From Penelope pileata (Eukaryota; Chordata; Aves; Galliformes; Cracidae), in contig WBMW01003832.1 in assembly GCA_013396635.1 (NCBI GenBank), positions 240,482-304,481 on the forward strand: a DNA stretch of 64,000 bases, read 5' to 3'. This document shows, piece by piece, positions 22,617 through 34,673 of this stretch. Under the pieces are notes generated by a model. That model was not told where the DNA came from, searched no databases, and saw only the letters and a list, made by a program, of their open reading frames with translations. Made by a program: the position numbers and the translations under genes. Numbering within the stretch: the stretch's first letter is position 1; the number at the start of each line of letters is the position of its first letter.

Positions 22617-24061
22617 AAAGGATATAACAGCTCATGAAAAAGTGTGGGCTGAAATAACCAGATGGTGCTTTGCAATCAGAGAGATGAATTTCTGAAAAAG
22701 TTTTCTGACAGGTAAAGAAAAGGTAAACAAACCTTGACCAGTTGTAAGACATGTAGGCTGTAAGTGCTTACATTACTAATTTAAATATGTCCGAAGAACT
22801 TTGTCCTTTATTCTCTGGAGGTTAAGGACTAAAATGAAAATTCTTCTGCCTCACTGTTTTAACTTTTAGGACAAAAGCTATTAAAACTACCTATATGACA
22901 AATGAGCATCCTGCTTTTACATAATTCCTTCTAATTTAAATTATTCCCGAGTCTTCCCAAAATGGCTCCATGTATACATTTTTTATAAATAAATACTTAA
23001 TATGGAGGCACATTATATTCCAAATTGCATTTACTTTGTTTATTTATCTAATGCTTGTATTTTATTTTCACTTTTATTTATTTTTTTTTCCCAGAAGTCC
23101 AACACAAGTAGGCTAACATTGAATCCTCTTCATGGGATAATCCAACTCTAGCAGGCTGACCAGTGACAGGGGAAACTTTTGACAAAAGTTATGGGAGCAT
23201 GTCCCTATTTTTATATATGGTACTATAGGAAGTTCAATTCCTATTCCAAAGAAATTAGACATATCTTCTCATCTAAGCCTTCAGCAATGATAGGTCTCAG
23301 AAATTTTATCTACCTTCAATACTGGAGAGAACTGGAAGTCTGGTGACCCTGCTGAAATTCGAATATAGAGGCTTCAGGCATTCAAATTACTGTTCCGCAG
23401 AAACACAGGGTTTTATAAAGAATGACAAGAAAAGAATTTTTACAGTATCTTTGGCACATAAAACACAAAAACAGCAAGTATTTTAAAAAATGTATAAAAA
23501 GAAATGTTTGTGAAATCCATATGAAGGCTCAATGGTTTCATTTGGAGAATGATTTTAGAATATGGGAGGTCAAAAGTCAGATATATGTTGAATCCAGAAT
23601 TCTGTTCAGTCTCATAGGTGATCAGTGATAGTTGAGAAGTCTTTATCTGACATTACTGTGCTGATGATGTCAAATATGGGCCCTTCTGGCTTGCTCTTCC
23701 TGTCAGCTCATGCACAGGAGCCAGACAATTTAACCACTCAGGGGACAGTCTTGGCAGATGAAGAACCCAGATTCCAGTTTTTAGATTTTATTTTTACGAC
23801 AGTGCCATCTGAATCTGGTTAGTCTTTGAACAATTTTTATTGCAGACTCTGTCAAGCTGCTGTGTAGATAGCCTGTTGAAGAGAAATCTTGTCCTTCTGA
23901 GACAAGTTTTTTCTAAGCTATTTCTAATTATGAACAATTCATATACTTTTAAAATATGTTTAATATTATGTAAGATGTGTAGCTGCCTTTTTGTTCATAA
24001 GTGGAAGATGCATACAAACTGGATCTCATAAAATGCAAATATTAAAAAGGTAGATGATACT

Positions 24062-24185
24062 AGGATCCTGGAATAATCTAGGCTGGAAAAGGCCTTCAAG
24101 ATTACCAGCCATCAACCTGACCTACCAATTTCCATCATTAAACCATGTCCCTTAGTGCCAGGTCCACAGATCTCTTAAATTAATG
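24062..24185 (-). mobile_element. Old CR1 LINE 3' end
   Basis: Read on the minus strand, this resembles the CR1 3' region of the type that also occurs at 34674. It shows 'ctaggctggaaaaggccttcaagat' near 24079-24103 and 'taaaccatgtcccttagtgcca' near 24140-24161, the latter parallel to 'taaactacgtcccttagtac' at 34762. It is more diverged than the 34674 copy and truncated after about 120 bp. Confidence 0.8.
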
Positions 24186-24922
24186 CAAATTAAAAATGTC
24201 TTCTAGTCAAAGCAGAGTTAATGATTGGAAGCTATATTCTCGATTCTGTTGGAAAGTTGCAGGAACTCAAGTAAATTGTTTAACTTAAACATTCTTCATT
24301 GCTCACATTTGTGAAAGTGACATAATAACATTCTTGATGTCTTACAAAGTTTAATTCAGTAATGTCGGCAAAAAAAATTAACATGCTGTGAAGTTGATGG
24401 AGAGTCAAATGACATTCCCAACTGTAATTGAAAGACCTAGAATCAGTGGGCTTCTAGAACAACTCACCTTGTTACTTCCCAATATATTTGAAAACATGCA
24501 GTGGTAAGTTTCAGACTCAGTAAGTGAATAATAAAACAATTGCATCCTCCTTCATTTCAAAACTAGAAACTATTCAGACGAGTTCTCAGACATTTGGATA
24601 TTATAGTAAATAAAGACTGTATAATTTTTCATGTACTGCAGCAATTTTATCATCTGTGTGACAATTATACATGGAATTAATGCATTATACAAGCACAAAC
24701 ACTTTAGCATGAAAAATATTACCAAAGATGCTTTATTTCAATTGTTCTAAATGCTGGCAGGGCAATGGAGAAGTATGGATGATAAGCAAAAACATCTAAA
24801 ACATGTCAGATTCGGTTATGATGAAAGCGTGAGTCAAAATAAGAAGCACAGAAACAGAAAAGTAGAACGTGAGTTAGAAGATTGTATTTTAATAAAACCA
24901 AATATTTTTAAAGATACATTTA
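24186..24922. other. Unannotated AT-rich DNA
   Basis: Nothing recognised. The plus frame starting at 24751 runs on into the mariner copy and is not a gene. Confidence 0.5.
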
Positions 24923-25475
24923 TGAGGGCTACTCCAAAAGTAATGCCTTCAAATTCATTATGTTGGCCCACAATATCAGAGGCAGATAGTAGTGGTGTGG
25001 CAGTAGAGGTTGAATCTTCCTACCAATATTCCATTACATTTTGTTGCTGTGTGACAGATGGCAGCAGAGGGGCAATCTGACAAAATGGTATAGAACATGG
25101 AAGTGCAGATGAAGCCAAAGGGTGGAACTGAATTTCTCCATGCAGAAAAAATGGCACCCATTGACAGTCATTAATGCTTGTTGAATGTTTCTGTAGACCA
25201 AACAGTGGGTGTGAGCATACTGAGGTGATGGTGATGTGTTTCAGCAGTAGCGACAGCGACAGTGGGGCACCTCTGCTGGTGCAGATTCTTACAAGCACGG
25301 CATGTGGGCTCTTATTCATTGCAGGCAAAAACACATAGCTTATAGTGGTGACTATGTTGAAAAGGAATGTTTTGTGGCTGAGAATTTGCCCTATCAAATA
25401 GTGTTATTGTGTTCCTTGTATCTGTTACAGTTTCCATGGAAATAAATAGGAGGCATTACTTTCGGAGTGACTTAT
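24923..25475 (+). mobile_element. Mariner (Galluhop-like) non-autonomous copy 2
   Basis: It has the same 0.55-kb structure as copy 1. It follows a TA at 24921-24922, begins gagggctactccaaaagtaatg and ends ggaggcattactttcggag. The transposase start is visible as TEFLHAEKMAPIDSH around 25126-25170. The 3' end of the transposase is visible as GDYVEKECFVAENLPYQIV from about 25345, then LLCSLYL. Between them a large part of the transposase, including most of the catalytic D,D(34)D region, is absent. The right TA has become TG or shifted by mutation. Confidence 0.88.
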
Positions 25476-25544
25476 ATGCATTATTACAAGTAGCCTCATT
25501 GGTGGTTTGTTTGTGGTTTTTTTTTTCCTATTTAAAATTGCATC

Positions 25545-25602
25545 TGTTCTCAAGGTCCCTTTCAATCCCTACAATTCTGTGATTCTGTGATTTTGTGAAA
25601 GT
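25545..25602 (+). mobile_element. CR1 LINE 3' tail only
   Basis: About 60 bases survive: 'caaggtccctttcaatccc' followed by three copies of the 8-bp end unit (attctgtg, attctgtg, attttgtg; 25574-25597). This is the plus-strand end of a very short 5'-truncated CR1 insertion, 70 bp right of mariner copy 2. Confidence 0.8.
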
Positions 25603-27736
25603 TAGTGTTATTCATGCTCAGCCCAATATCCTCCAAAAGCCTGTAGAGTGCTTCTGTGTTGTACAGAACTGCAGTGAAAGAGGTGAATATGTTTATATAT
25701 GATGTCTATGTGAATCACTAAGATTGCCACAAATGCTTTATACTTGCCATGATGCAGAGAGGTTCTGTGACTTGCACTTTTTTATTCTCACAGACTTTTT
25801 TTCACCCTACCTCTGTCTTTCTGTTTCCTTCTTTCTTCTTCCTCGATGTTTGGTTCTGATGGACAAAAGAAAAAGCATATTTCCAGGCAACTTGCTATAT
25901 TTACAATCAAGTGACATGGCAGCCAGACCATTACTTATCAACTCTCCATTAAACTTTAATAGATTAATCATCAATTATTGAGGAATTAATGTTCAGATCC
26001 AGCTGTGTTGTCCCAGTTCAGTTCACAAGTGCCAACAAAGATACTTTATGGCCCGTGCTGTTGAGCATTCAGATTCTCAATCACCTCTTACTCTCACATC
26101 TCAGCTTTCTGAAGCAGAAAACAGAAATATTCTTTAAAGCAAGTGCACGGAGAGAGTGACAGAAAAGCAGAAATATGAGATGAAGAATAATTTGCCAGTG
26201 CATGGGAATATTCTGATACTTTTGTGGACAATATCTTCACTTAAAAAAAAAAATAGCATCACTTGAAGAGCAGCTTTTAAAACTAGGCATATAACCCTAA
26301 CCTGAAACATTATCTGTAGATCCCATAACAAGAACAAATGTATATCTGCCACAGCCTGGCAAAAAAAAAGTCACATTGATATATTAGAATGCTAGAAAAG
26401 TAAAACTACCATTCTAAACACAGCCAAGCTTTCAATCTAAATCCATCTGTTGTAATAGTAGATACACTTTTAAAGAACCCTGCAAACAAAATAAAGGGCT
26501 TTAACAAGACTAACAGGTGATTCTGAAGTGGTCTGATACTTTCCCCATTAGGCTTGAAAACTGAAATTCTACATTGTTCATATATTTTTTTCAGCTATGA
26601 GTACTGAAGAACAGGTCAAGAAATAATCAAACTTAAAACAAAAGGAATTTGTAGCTGTGCATGCCTTATTTTGGAGATCACTTTGACAGGCTCTGTCAAG
26701 CACTCTTTCCCTTCCCCTCCCCCTGTCGATATCAGTCTACCTGTCAATCCACCTACCTATTAGTGTGCTGTGCAAGGTTGAAAAGAAATACCAATGCAGT
26801 GTTTCTCAGTCAGTATTCATTGCCACAAGGAATAAACAATGAACAGAGAAACTTTATCACTATTTCATTATAGTCACTTGTAAACAATTTAGAAGCATAA
26901 GCAGACTTTAGGAATAGCCAGGTAATTACTGAGATAAAAAAATATATAAATCAGGATACTAAAACTGTCATCTAGAAATCCTACTGGGGTAAGTGAAAAC
27001 ATATCATTATATATAAGGAAGGGAGCCAAAGTTAAATGATAAGTGTATTACCAACTCATTTTGTTAGCTGATTGCTTTCCTTGATGAGGACAGCCTGGGA
27101 GATATCAGACTGAAATAATTTCGACTTTGACTTTTATGGAATATTCAAGTACACAGAAAGAGAGATTGGAAAATAAAAATTCAGTGCTGTAGATATAGGC
27201 ATCATAAGCATTGACTTCAATGGGCTGGGGGGTTCTAAGTGTGATTTATATTCATTTCATTATTGTTAGGAAACCACTGGCCATGAAAATAAAATCTCTT
27301 TACCCAACAGTCCTCTAAAATTATCATTGTTGCCATATCCAAGCAGTTTGCTTCAGTTTGTTGTGGTGACCACCACAGCCACAAGAGATTATTTAGCAAA
27401 AAACATCTGTCATCCAGAAGTGACATGTTACCACTGTCTCCAGACAGTATCCATGAACTGACATTACTCTCACAGACACACTTGCATAAAGTTTTCGCAC
27501 CAATACATGTTTTTGTGAGAAGATATTGGCATGCTGAAGCTGCACACTGAAGGCCGATGCCTACGCATCTGGATGCAAGAGAATTTTTTATTTAAGTGTG
27601 TTAATAAATGGTACACAATAACTTAATTACAAGTGAGATTATTAGCTTATTCTGTTTCCCATTTGGAGAGAAGATGGCGCCACCAGTGTCATTAGCAAAC
27701 ATGTTGGGATGGTGGCAGAGAGTGGTAGACAATTCA

Positions 27737-28195
27737 CTAGTGCTGCAAATAGTGTTCTGATAAATAATGGATTTCTGGACTCCTTAGAGGCTGAGTGAAA
27801 AGGATGAGGATCCAAGGATTTGAATCAAAGAGTTTAGGAACCACACCTTTATAACTTAAGGACTTCAACTGCAGTAAACAAACTCTTCCTCTTACCTCAG
27901 AATCTTTCTTTGTGATAAGGCCAATTTCAAAATATCTGGCTAACATTAGGATGTTCCTCTCCTTTATGTATGCTGACATGTAAAATTTGGGTATTGAACA
28001 ACTCCTGTTCTGCTCCCAATGACAACTTCCAGAATATTTAAGATGTTGAAGTTCTCTTATACTAGGCTCCACATTCTGGTTTATTAGAGATAATAGAGGA
28101 CAGGTCTCCATATCAACAGATACCACTAGACAGTGAGGCTTGGGCACATTCACCATCTGTGCCTGCCATAAATCCTGAGGCAGTAACAACATCAA
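27737..28195 (-). other. Longest open frame of the window (152 codons), unidentified
   Basis: This minus-strand frame runs 152 codons from an ATG at 28195 to a stop at 27737. That is longer than any other frame here, including the CR1 remnants. The translation is mixed in composition, with no poly-amino-acid bias, several cysteines, and no clear signal peptide or membrane segment. A second minus frame of 74 codons (28113-28337) overlaps its start in another phase, as a single frameshift in one older frame would produce. I do not recognise either product. No good polyA tract or target duplication was seen to prove a retrocopy. It could be a decayed pseudogene, an exon with flanking open intron, or chance. 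Confidence 0.2.
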
Positions 28196-28652
28196 CTACA
28201 ACTGATCCTTTTAAACTAAAACACCCTAGAAGAGCACTGGTGGATTTTGCCTCCACTACAATTTTGTTATTGATATTGTGAATGAAAATGAATGTTTCCT
28301 CCTGCTTATTTGGCGATGTATTAGAAGACCAACACAAGTTGCATTAATCTCAGTAGGAAAGAAATGTATATGAAATTGTACATTAAGGTCAACTACCTAA
28401 TTTGGATTTTAGACAATCCTCATGCTTTGAACATCTGTTTTTAAGCGAATGATAAAAGGATAGTGGTAAAAATATAATGGTAAGGAAATGTCCTGAGAAA
28501 CTTTATGTGTATTAAAACAATTTTACTAACTTTTAACAGAGATGGTCTCTCTTCTTGTTCCCTCACTGAAGACAAAAGGAGAGAACAGAACTGAGTACTC
28601 TTATAGGGTCAAGAAGATAAGAGGAAGTTTTGTGGCTGCTGTAGTCACTGAG

Positions 28653-28725
28653 TTTTTTTTGGTTGGTTGGGTTTTGTTGTTTGTTGGGTGTTTTTTTTTT
28701 TCCTGTTTGTTTTGTTTTATTTTCA
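28653..28725 (+). repeat. G/T-rich low-complexity run
   Basis: A run of ttggttgg, tttgttg and poly-T patterns. The hydrophobic plus-strand frames covering it (28542-28781, 28667-28894) are translations of this low-complexity sequence. Confidence 0.8.
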
Positions 28726-28843
28726 TGATAGTTCATTTTCTTTCATACATTCACATGCATACACACCTACAATGCATCTGACTAGAAATCATTTGATACA
28801 TGTATTTGACATAAATTTGCTAGCAAGCCAAATACACAAGACA

Positions 28844-29235
28844 GTAGTAGCTATACCACCTTGGGTTTTGATCTTGTCAGATCTCATAAACTAAGCAAGA
28901 TTGGGCCTGCTGTGTAATTGGGATGGAAGACCTCCAAGGAAAACCCAGCTGTTGTGGGAAGTGGTGTTGGTCACTCTGTAGGTGGTATTCTTCATTCTGG
29001 CTCCATATTGAATCAATGCCATACTAAGATGCTGTTGGAAATATTATCTGTGTATGATACATAAATCTAAGATGCTGACCAAGTGGGCTAATTAGATATC
29101 CCCTGGCACATTTCATAAAAGCTAAAATTGTTAACTGCAGCATCCTGGACAAAGTCCAAACTGAATAAATACATTATGCCAACTTAAATATTCTCTCTAG
29201 TTTCAACTGAATAAAGTATTTAAATACTTTTAATT
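28844..29235 (+). mobile_element. Ancient SINE with 5S rRNA-derived head
   Basis: Bases 28844-28950 align by eye along nearly the whole length of vertebrate 5S rRNA: 'ctataccacc' (5S: ccataccacc), 'gtcagatctcataaactaagca' (5S: gtctgatctcggaagctaagca), 'gattgggcctg' (5S: ggtcgggcctg) and 'gggatggaagacc' (5S: tggatgggagacc). Box A (about 28890-28907) and box C (about 28920-28940) of the polymerase III internal promoter are therefore still recognisable. After the head comes a non-5S body with 'gtggtgttggtcactctgtaggtgg'. The later part (29060-29160: 'gctgacca', 'atcccctggcaca', 'gcatcctggacaaa') resembles the shared 3' tail of several old vertebrate SINEs (V-SINE/Deu type), which is recalled similarity. 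Its divergence from 5S indicates great age. It is a transposon remnant, not a functional 5S gene. Confidence 0.82.
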
Positions 29236-32200
29236 CACTGCATACTATTTTGTGTCATTTATGTAAACTACTAAACAACTGCCACATTTTACTCTAGAGA
29301 TGATGACATTTTACTGTTGGTTGATCTAATTCTGGCATGGCCTGTAAAACACAGTTGTAGCAAAAAACATATTGTACATGTAAACATTTGCGTAGAACAT
29401 TTTTACTGCCATCAAACATATTTCTCATGACATATCGTATGACTTAGACCCCAGTTAAGCCAAGTTCAACAAAAATAAAGAATTAAAAGGATAGCACTAC
29501 ATTTTAAATTTCTTTGCTAATTCATCACTTTCATAAAATTTACTATCACTTCGTAAATTTGGGCAGATGGACAATATTTTCTTAACAGTGAAATAAAATT
29601 AAAAGTAGAAAATAATGTTTTCTTAGTCCTCAGAACTGTGAATATCTTTAGATGAGATAAAAACATGCAGGAGTTGGTGTTAGGTATTCTTCAGAATATA
29701 CAACTCTATTTCAGACTGATAGAGAATTCAGTGAGCTGTTAAATAAATTACATTATTAAAATCTCAATGTTATGTGACATAATTATGATGAATTTTGGAG
29801 TATCATCCTGAATTTTTATTGCTGTAGGATTTGCAAAGTTAAAATTAAAACTCCATACTCAGCTTTGGATTTTAGAACTATGATAGCATTGTAGGTGAAA
29901 CATCAGCAAGAAGCAAGATTAATGACAATGTAATTTTCTCAGAAGAAAGAACCTCTGCTGTTAACATTCCAATTTAATTATTTAACTGTCATTTTAAAAA
30001 ATTAACACGATATAAAAAGCTATACATTGGATAACATTCGTATAATTTTGCCAAGACTGAAACTATGTAATTCAACACAATTTTATTTGGCAGTACTCAT
30101 GTGAAAGGAAGAGTGTATTTAAATGTTCATTTTAATGACATCTTGTTTGAACATGTCATAATAATTAAAGATATAATAACTTTATCAGCAAAAATAGCTG
30201 TCAAATCACTATTTTATTGTTGATTCTAGAATATGATGAAATAACTCTGTAGAATATTTTTAGAGTGATGAGGCCGTAATGGAAAAAATATAAATGATTC
30301 CTAATCATGTTAAGATCATAGATCTTTAGGAGAATTGCAGGCCATTAAAAAAGATGTACCGATTCCTGTTCTACTCTATAAATTGGATATTTCTGGAAAT
30401 TCTTGAAGGAATTGTTATTCACTGGGGTGGATAACCTCAGAATTCACATATAAAACAGTCTTTTTCATAAGGTAAATGGGTGTTTTGTTTACAAAGTAGT
30501 TCTGCAACTGTAGACACAGTAAGTTTTATTCTTAATAAAATGTTATTCTTGAATAACATCTCTTACTGGCAAAATAAAGATTTTAATGATAACACTTCAT
30601 CTCATTCAGGCGCCCAGGAAGATTTCTCATCTCACTTGTGAACCTAATCCTAGAACCTTTTCTCTAGCTGTGGAGTAGAACTCATGTGTTTTTCTTTTTA
30701 ATATGTACTTCACTGTGTTCTGGCAGAGTTTATACCGCAGGGTGATAGAATAAAGAACAAAAAAGTGCCAAGAGCAATGACCAAAATGAAGATTTTTAAT
30801 TCACAGTGTACGGTCTAAACATTAAGGCACAAAATCTAATACTGCTGGATGTATTCTTTTTCTTTCATGCACTTTGAGGAGAAAAAAATAAAATAAACAA
30901 TCATATGTATTATTTTCTTTTTTGTTGACAACCTTGAACAAGATAGATACAGACTACAGATTCCATATACGTACGTACACAAACTACCCCACGTATTGCT
31001 CTTGTCATTGACATCATCTCACTGTCTGCTATGTACAAGTGCCAAAATAAGTGCTTAACTCTTTTCAAATTAAGATGGAATTGAATCTGAGGATCCCAAT
31101 AATGAGAAATTTTTAATTACTGAAGCTGAAAAAAAGAAGTGAATACCCCTTTCCAGCTATTTCCTAAAATAAAATAACATTCATCTTTTTTGTTATTGTT
31201 ATTACTGGGCCTCAGTTTTACTTTAAAAATCAGAGGAAATAATATTTAATCCCAGAAAGATAATTTAGATATTAAAGTGAATGTTAACACTAATTTGCCT
31301 ATTATTTGTAAATTCATACAAAAAAATGAGCTGAGGTAAGTGAACAGAGACATTGAACACAGTTGTGAGAGATGAGAAGGTAAAGGGGAAACCCAAAGCT
31401 GAGAAATTTAAGTTCAGATCTCCAATAGGCATGAACTCCTCCTCCTGATGTTAGCGGATATTTCAAAATAGATGTGGCCAGAGAATTTAGATGCCCAAAA
31501 GGTAAAGTTCTAAATCCCTGTTTAAGCACCTAAATAATACTGGCTTGATTTCAAAATATATGTAGTACTGTAGCTCCCACTAGTTTTGAAATAATACGTA
31601 AGGTATGCTATCTTTATTAAGTTATTTCAGTGTGAAATTAAAAGCTAGAATATTTGAGCTTGAAAGTTATGGGCACTATTATTTCGTTTGGGTTTTACAA
31701 GTATACTGATACATATGAACATGTAGCCAAATACCCCTTTTAGAGTCCTTTTCTTGTTGTCGTGCACATATTATGACACAATAGACACAGATAGACACAA
31801 CAGATATTTCTCCTGCCAGTGGTAAAATCAAACAAGGTTTGGCAGAAGTTAAACATTGCTGAGCATTTGAGGGCCGAAATGCCTCATCATTTTGAAGACA
31901 GGTAACTCAGGTGCTTAAATCAAAGTGATAAAAAGTTACTCTGGGCATTTAAGATAAAGAAGTTGTATTTTGCTTATCAGTAAATGCATGTCTTACTTTG
32001 TTTGTACTGACCTGAGTGGCAAATTCTTTCAGAAAATTAAAAAATAATAACTAAATAAGACAGCAGCTCATCTCCACAAATCTTTGAGTTAGGAGTAATG
32101 TTCAAAAATACAATTTCTTACCTGTTTTATATCAAAGCATTTGAATTTAAAATTGTCTTTTCAACATTTGACATATTTTTCTTCATGGAGAAGTTTTAAA

Positions 32201-32271
32201 AGTCTAGGCTTAAGGACCTTAATGAAATGAAAAATGTTTTATTGATTTCAGTGGAGAAAAGATAAACAATA
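29236..32271. other. Unannotated AT-rich DNA
   Basis: No recognisable element. Very AT-rich with frequent stops in all frames. Confidence 0.55.
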
Positions 32272-32837
32272 GCAATGGCTGCTTTAAAAGTAATGCCTCA
32301 AATTTCATTATGTTGTCCCATAATGTCAGAGGTGGATGGTGGTGGTATGTCAGTAGAGGTTGAACCTTCCCACTAATATTTGTTATATTTTGTTGCCGTG
32401 TGACAGATGGCAGCAGAGCGGCAGTCTGACCAAATGACATCTGACATGGAAGTGCATATGAAGCAAAGTGTAGAACTGAATTCCTCCATGCAGAAAAAAT
32501 GGCACCCATTGACATTCATCAATGTTTGCTGAACATTCCTAGAGACCAAACAGTGGATGTGAACACAATGAGGTGGTGGGTGGTGCATTTCAGCAGTGGT
32601 GACAGTGATGTGAAAGACAAGCCATGTTCTGGACAGACATGAACAGCTGTCACACCATAAAATGAAGAGCATCTTGATCACGTCACCCACACAAATCTTC
32701 TAATGATGGTGAGTATGTTGAAGAGTAGTGTTTTGTAGATGGGAATTTCCTCTGTTAAATGGTGTTATTGTGCTCTTTGTAGCTATTGTAGTTTTCACAG
32801 AAATAAACAGGAGATATTACCTTTGGTGCAACCTACG
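32272..32837 (+). mobile_element. Mariner (Galluhop-like) non-autonomous copy 3
   Basis: A 566-bp copy lies between TA at 32270-32271 and TA at 32838-32839. The left end reads gcaatggctgctttaaaagtaatgcc and the right end gagatattacctttggtgcaacc. Transposase start remnants include ELNSSMQKKWHPLTF-type shifted reading and, in the proper frame, EKMAPIDIHQ near 32492-32521. DQTVDVNT follows about 32545-32568. The middle of the transposase is deleted as in the other copies. Confidence 0.86.
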
Positions 32838-32839
32838 TA

Positions 32840-34673
32840 TTTTAGTAACTCTCCTCCTTTTATGAATTTCTTTAGCCATACTTCCAGGAGTATTTTGTAT
32901 CAAAGTCATAGAAAATAGGTACTGAAAACAGTGGGGCAGATGTTCAGATGTCACAAATCTGCATTGTTTGCTGAAATCATAGCAAAATGGAGTTACAGTG
33001 ATTTACATCAGCCTAAAATCTGATCTTTTGTCTGATTTTATACACACAACCACAAATATGCACTCATACATACGAATAAAGACAGAACCTAAATTTATTT
33101 GCAAAGTTACATTTAATGATAAAATAAAAAGGAAATAAGGAAATAGATTTTACATCCAAGCAGATTTTAAACAATATGCCACATTTTCAGGGCTCTGAAA
33201 AAACCCGCAAATGAATAATAATCAACCTTCCTTTTAAAGACAACTCACCCGCCACAAGTCTGCACTATCCTTAGCTTGATTAGAGCAAACTAACACCCTT
33301 CCCATTAAATTAAGTATGAAGTCAAGAGTGTAAGGGTTAACCCAAAGGCTTCAAAGCAGTCAGCTGCTTCAGTTAGAGTAAATTTTGTTTCAAAGATCAC
33401 TAAATGTTCATATAATGTTGTAAACATTGTTTGCAAATCTACCAGTATGTAATTCTACTATCTGTAGGAAAATAAAGCCATGCACACCCCTTTTGCAAAT
33501 TTTGATGAGCCTCCAAATGGATGTTCTTTCTAAGTTTAGATTTGATTTTCTGTGGTTATTATTGTAATTATTTGATTATTAGAATTTGATACCAACTCCT
33601 AGCTAAACTTAGGACCAAACTATTTTAATATAAACCAGAAGTACTTATATGAAATCAATCTTGCATATAATGAATTCAACAGATACATATTTATTTTAAC
33701 TGACCACAGACTGAGGTTACAGATTGCTTGAGATGGAAATGTACTTGTGTATGATTATTGTTTCCTCATGCACGATACGTAAGATATTGCACAAAATCTA
33801 GTGTTGCTATTTCCCTAAGATATTACTGTTGAAGATTTAACCTCAAATCACTTGTAGTAAATTGTCAGTAAGCAGAAGAAAAATGTTTTGATGTTTATGA
33901 AAGGCTGTCCTGAACTCTCTGAAGACGTTTTTTCTTTTTTCCAGATTGGTTTGGAAGTGCTTCAAAAAGAACCTTTCCTGTGGGCTTTGACTCTTCAAAT
34001 TTCATTTACAAACACGAACCAGAAGTGAAGAACATGTTTTAGAGCTTTAAAAATCAAATAACTCAAAGGCAGTTCTAGAAATCAGCGCTACCAGAGAGAA
34101 GTTATGTTTTCCAAACTGTTTCTTCACCCTAGTTTCATTCTGTCTCTCTACCCTAATGCCAACACAGACAGTAATTTTACCCATTCCCATTCTGAAAGAA
34201 AATACATTCAGTGATTAAGGGCTGACCTGACTATTGGAATACAGTCATTCGTTGAATTCTTTTCAACCAAGGATTGAAAGATATATGCATGTAAATGGTG
34301 GCTTATTTCCTCTAGTTGGTTTTTGTGTGTGTGTTGTATGGGCCCCCACTAAAGTGTACACTGCCTGTTTATTGTGCATTAAATTTTTGTTAAAATACTC
34401 AGGCGGTTGCATGACTTTACTTCTACACAGAAATGGTTCATGAAATCTTGATCTATACCAAAACAGCTCCTACTTTGTCAAGAAAGGAACACACATTTTA
34501 ATTCTCACTATTTCAATTGAAATCATATTTTTGCTTTTCTGTATTTTATTTTCATTTTTTTTCTATAATTTGTCTGTTTGTGGATTTTTGTTCTTAGAAT
34601 TTTATCAGTAAATAACATCTTATTGAGAAATCATTAGGTATTTTATTTAGCCTAAGAAGGAAAGGAGGAAAGA
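32840..34673. other. Unannotated AT-rich DNA
   Basis: No gene or transposon recognised. A small plus frame (34234-34443) has no motif. Confidence 0.55.

Larger units (their letters stand above)
12081..24061. other. About 12 kb without recognisable genes or transposons
   Basis: I see only AT-rich unique sequence, homopolymer and simple repeats (listed separately) and scattered short frames with no motif. The frame at 22046-22348 (100 codons, plus) and that at 19583-19849 (88 codons, minus) are the longest and match nothing I recognise. Large repeat-free stretches like this can host conserved non-coding elements, but that needs cross-species alignment. Confidence 0.55.
25603..28843. other. Mostly unannotated DNA containing one 152-codon frame
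   Basis: No transposon recognised. It holds the minus-strand frames at 27737-28337 that are listed separately, and the G/T-rich run at 28653-28725. A pyrimidine-rich patch (26695-26760) has short cta/cct patterns. Confidence 0.5.

Noticed and set aside
28542..28894. Hydrophobic plus-strand frames resembling a membrane segment
   Set aside because: Produced by the G/T-rich low-complexity run and reaching into the SINE head.
28844..28950. Functional 5S rRNA gene
   Set aside because: Too many substitutions in the internal promoter and stems, no T-run terminator directly after the 5S part, and it is followed by a SINE body.
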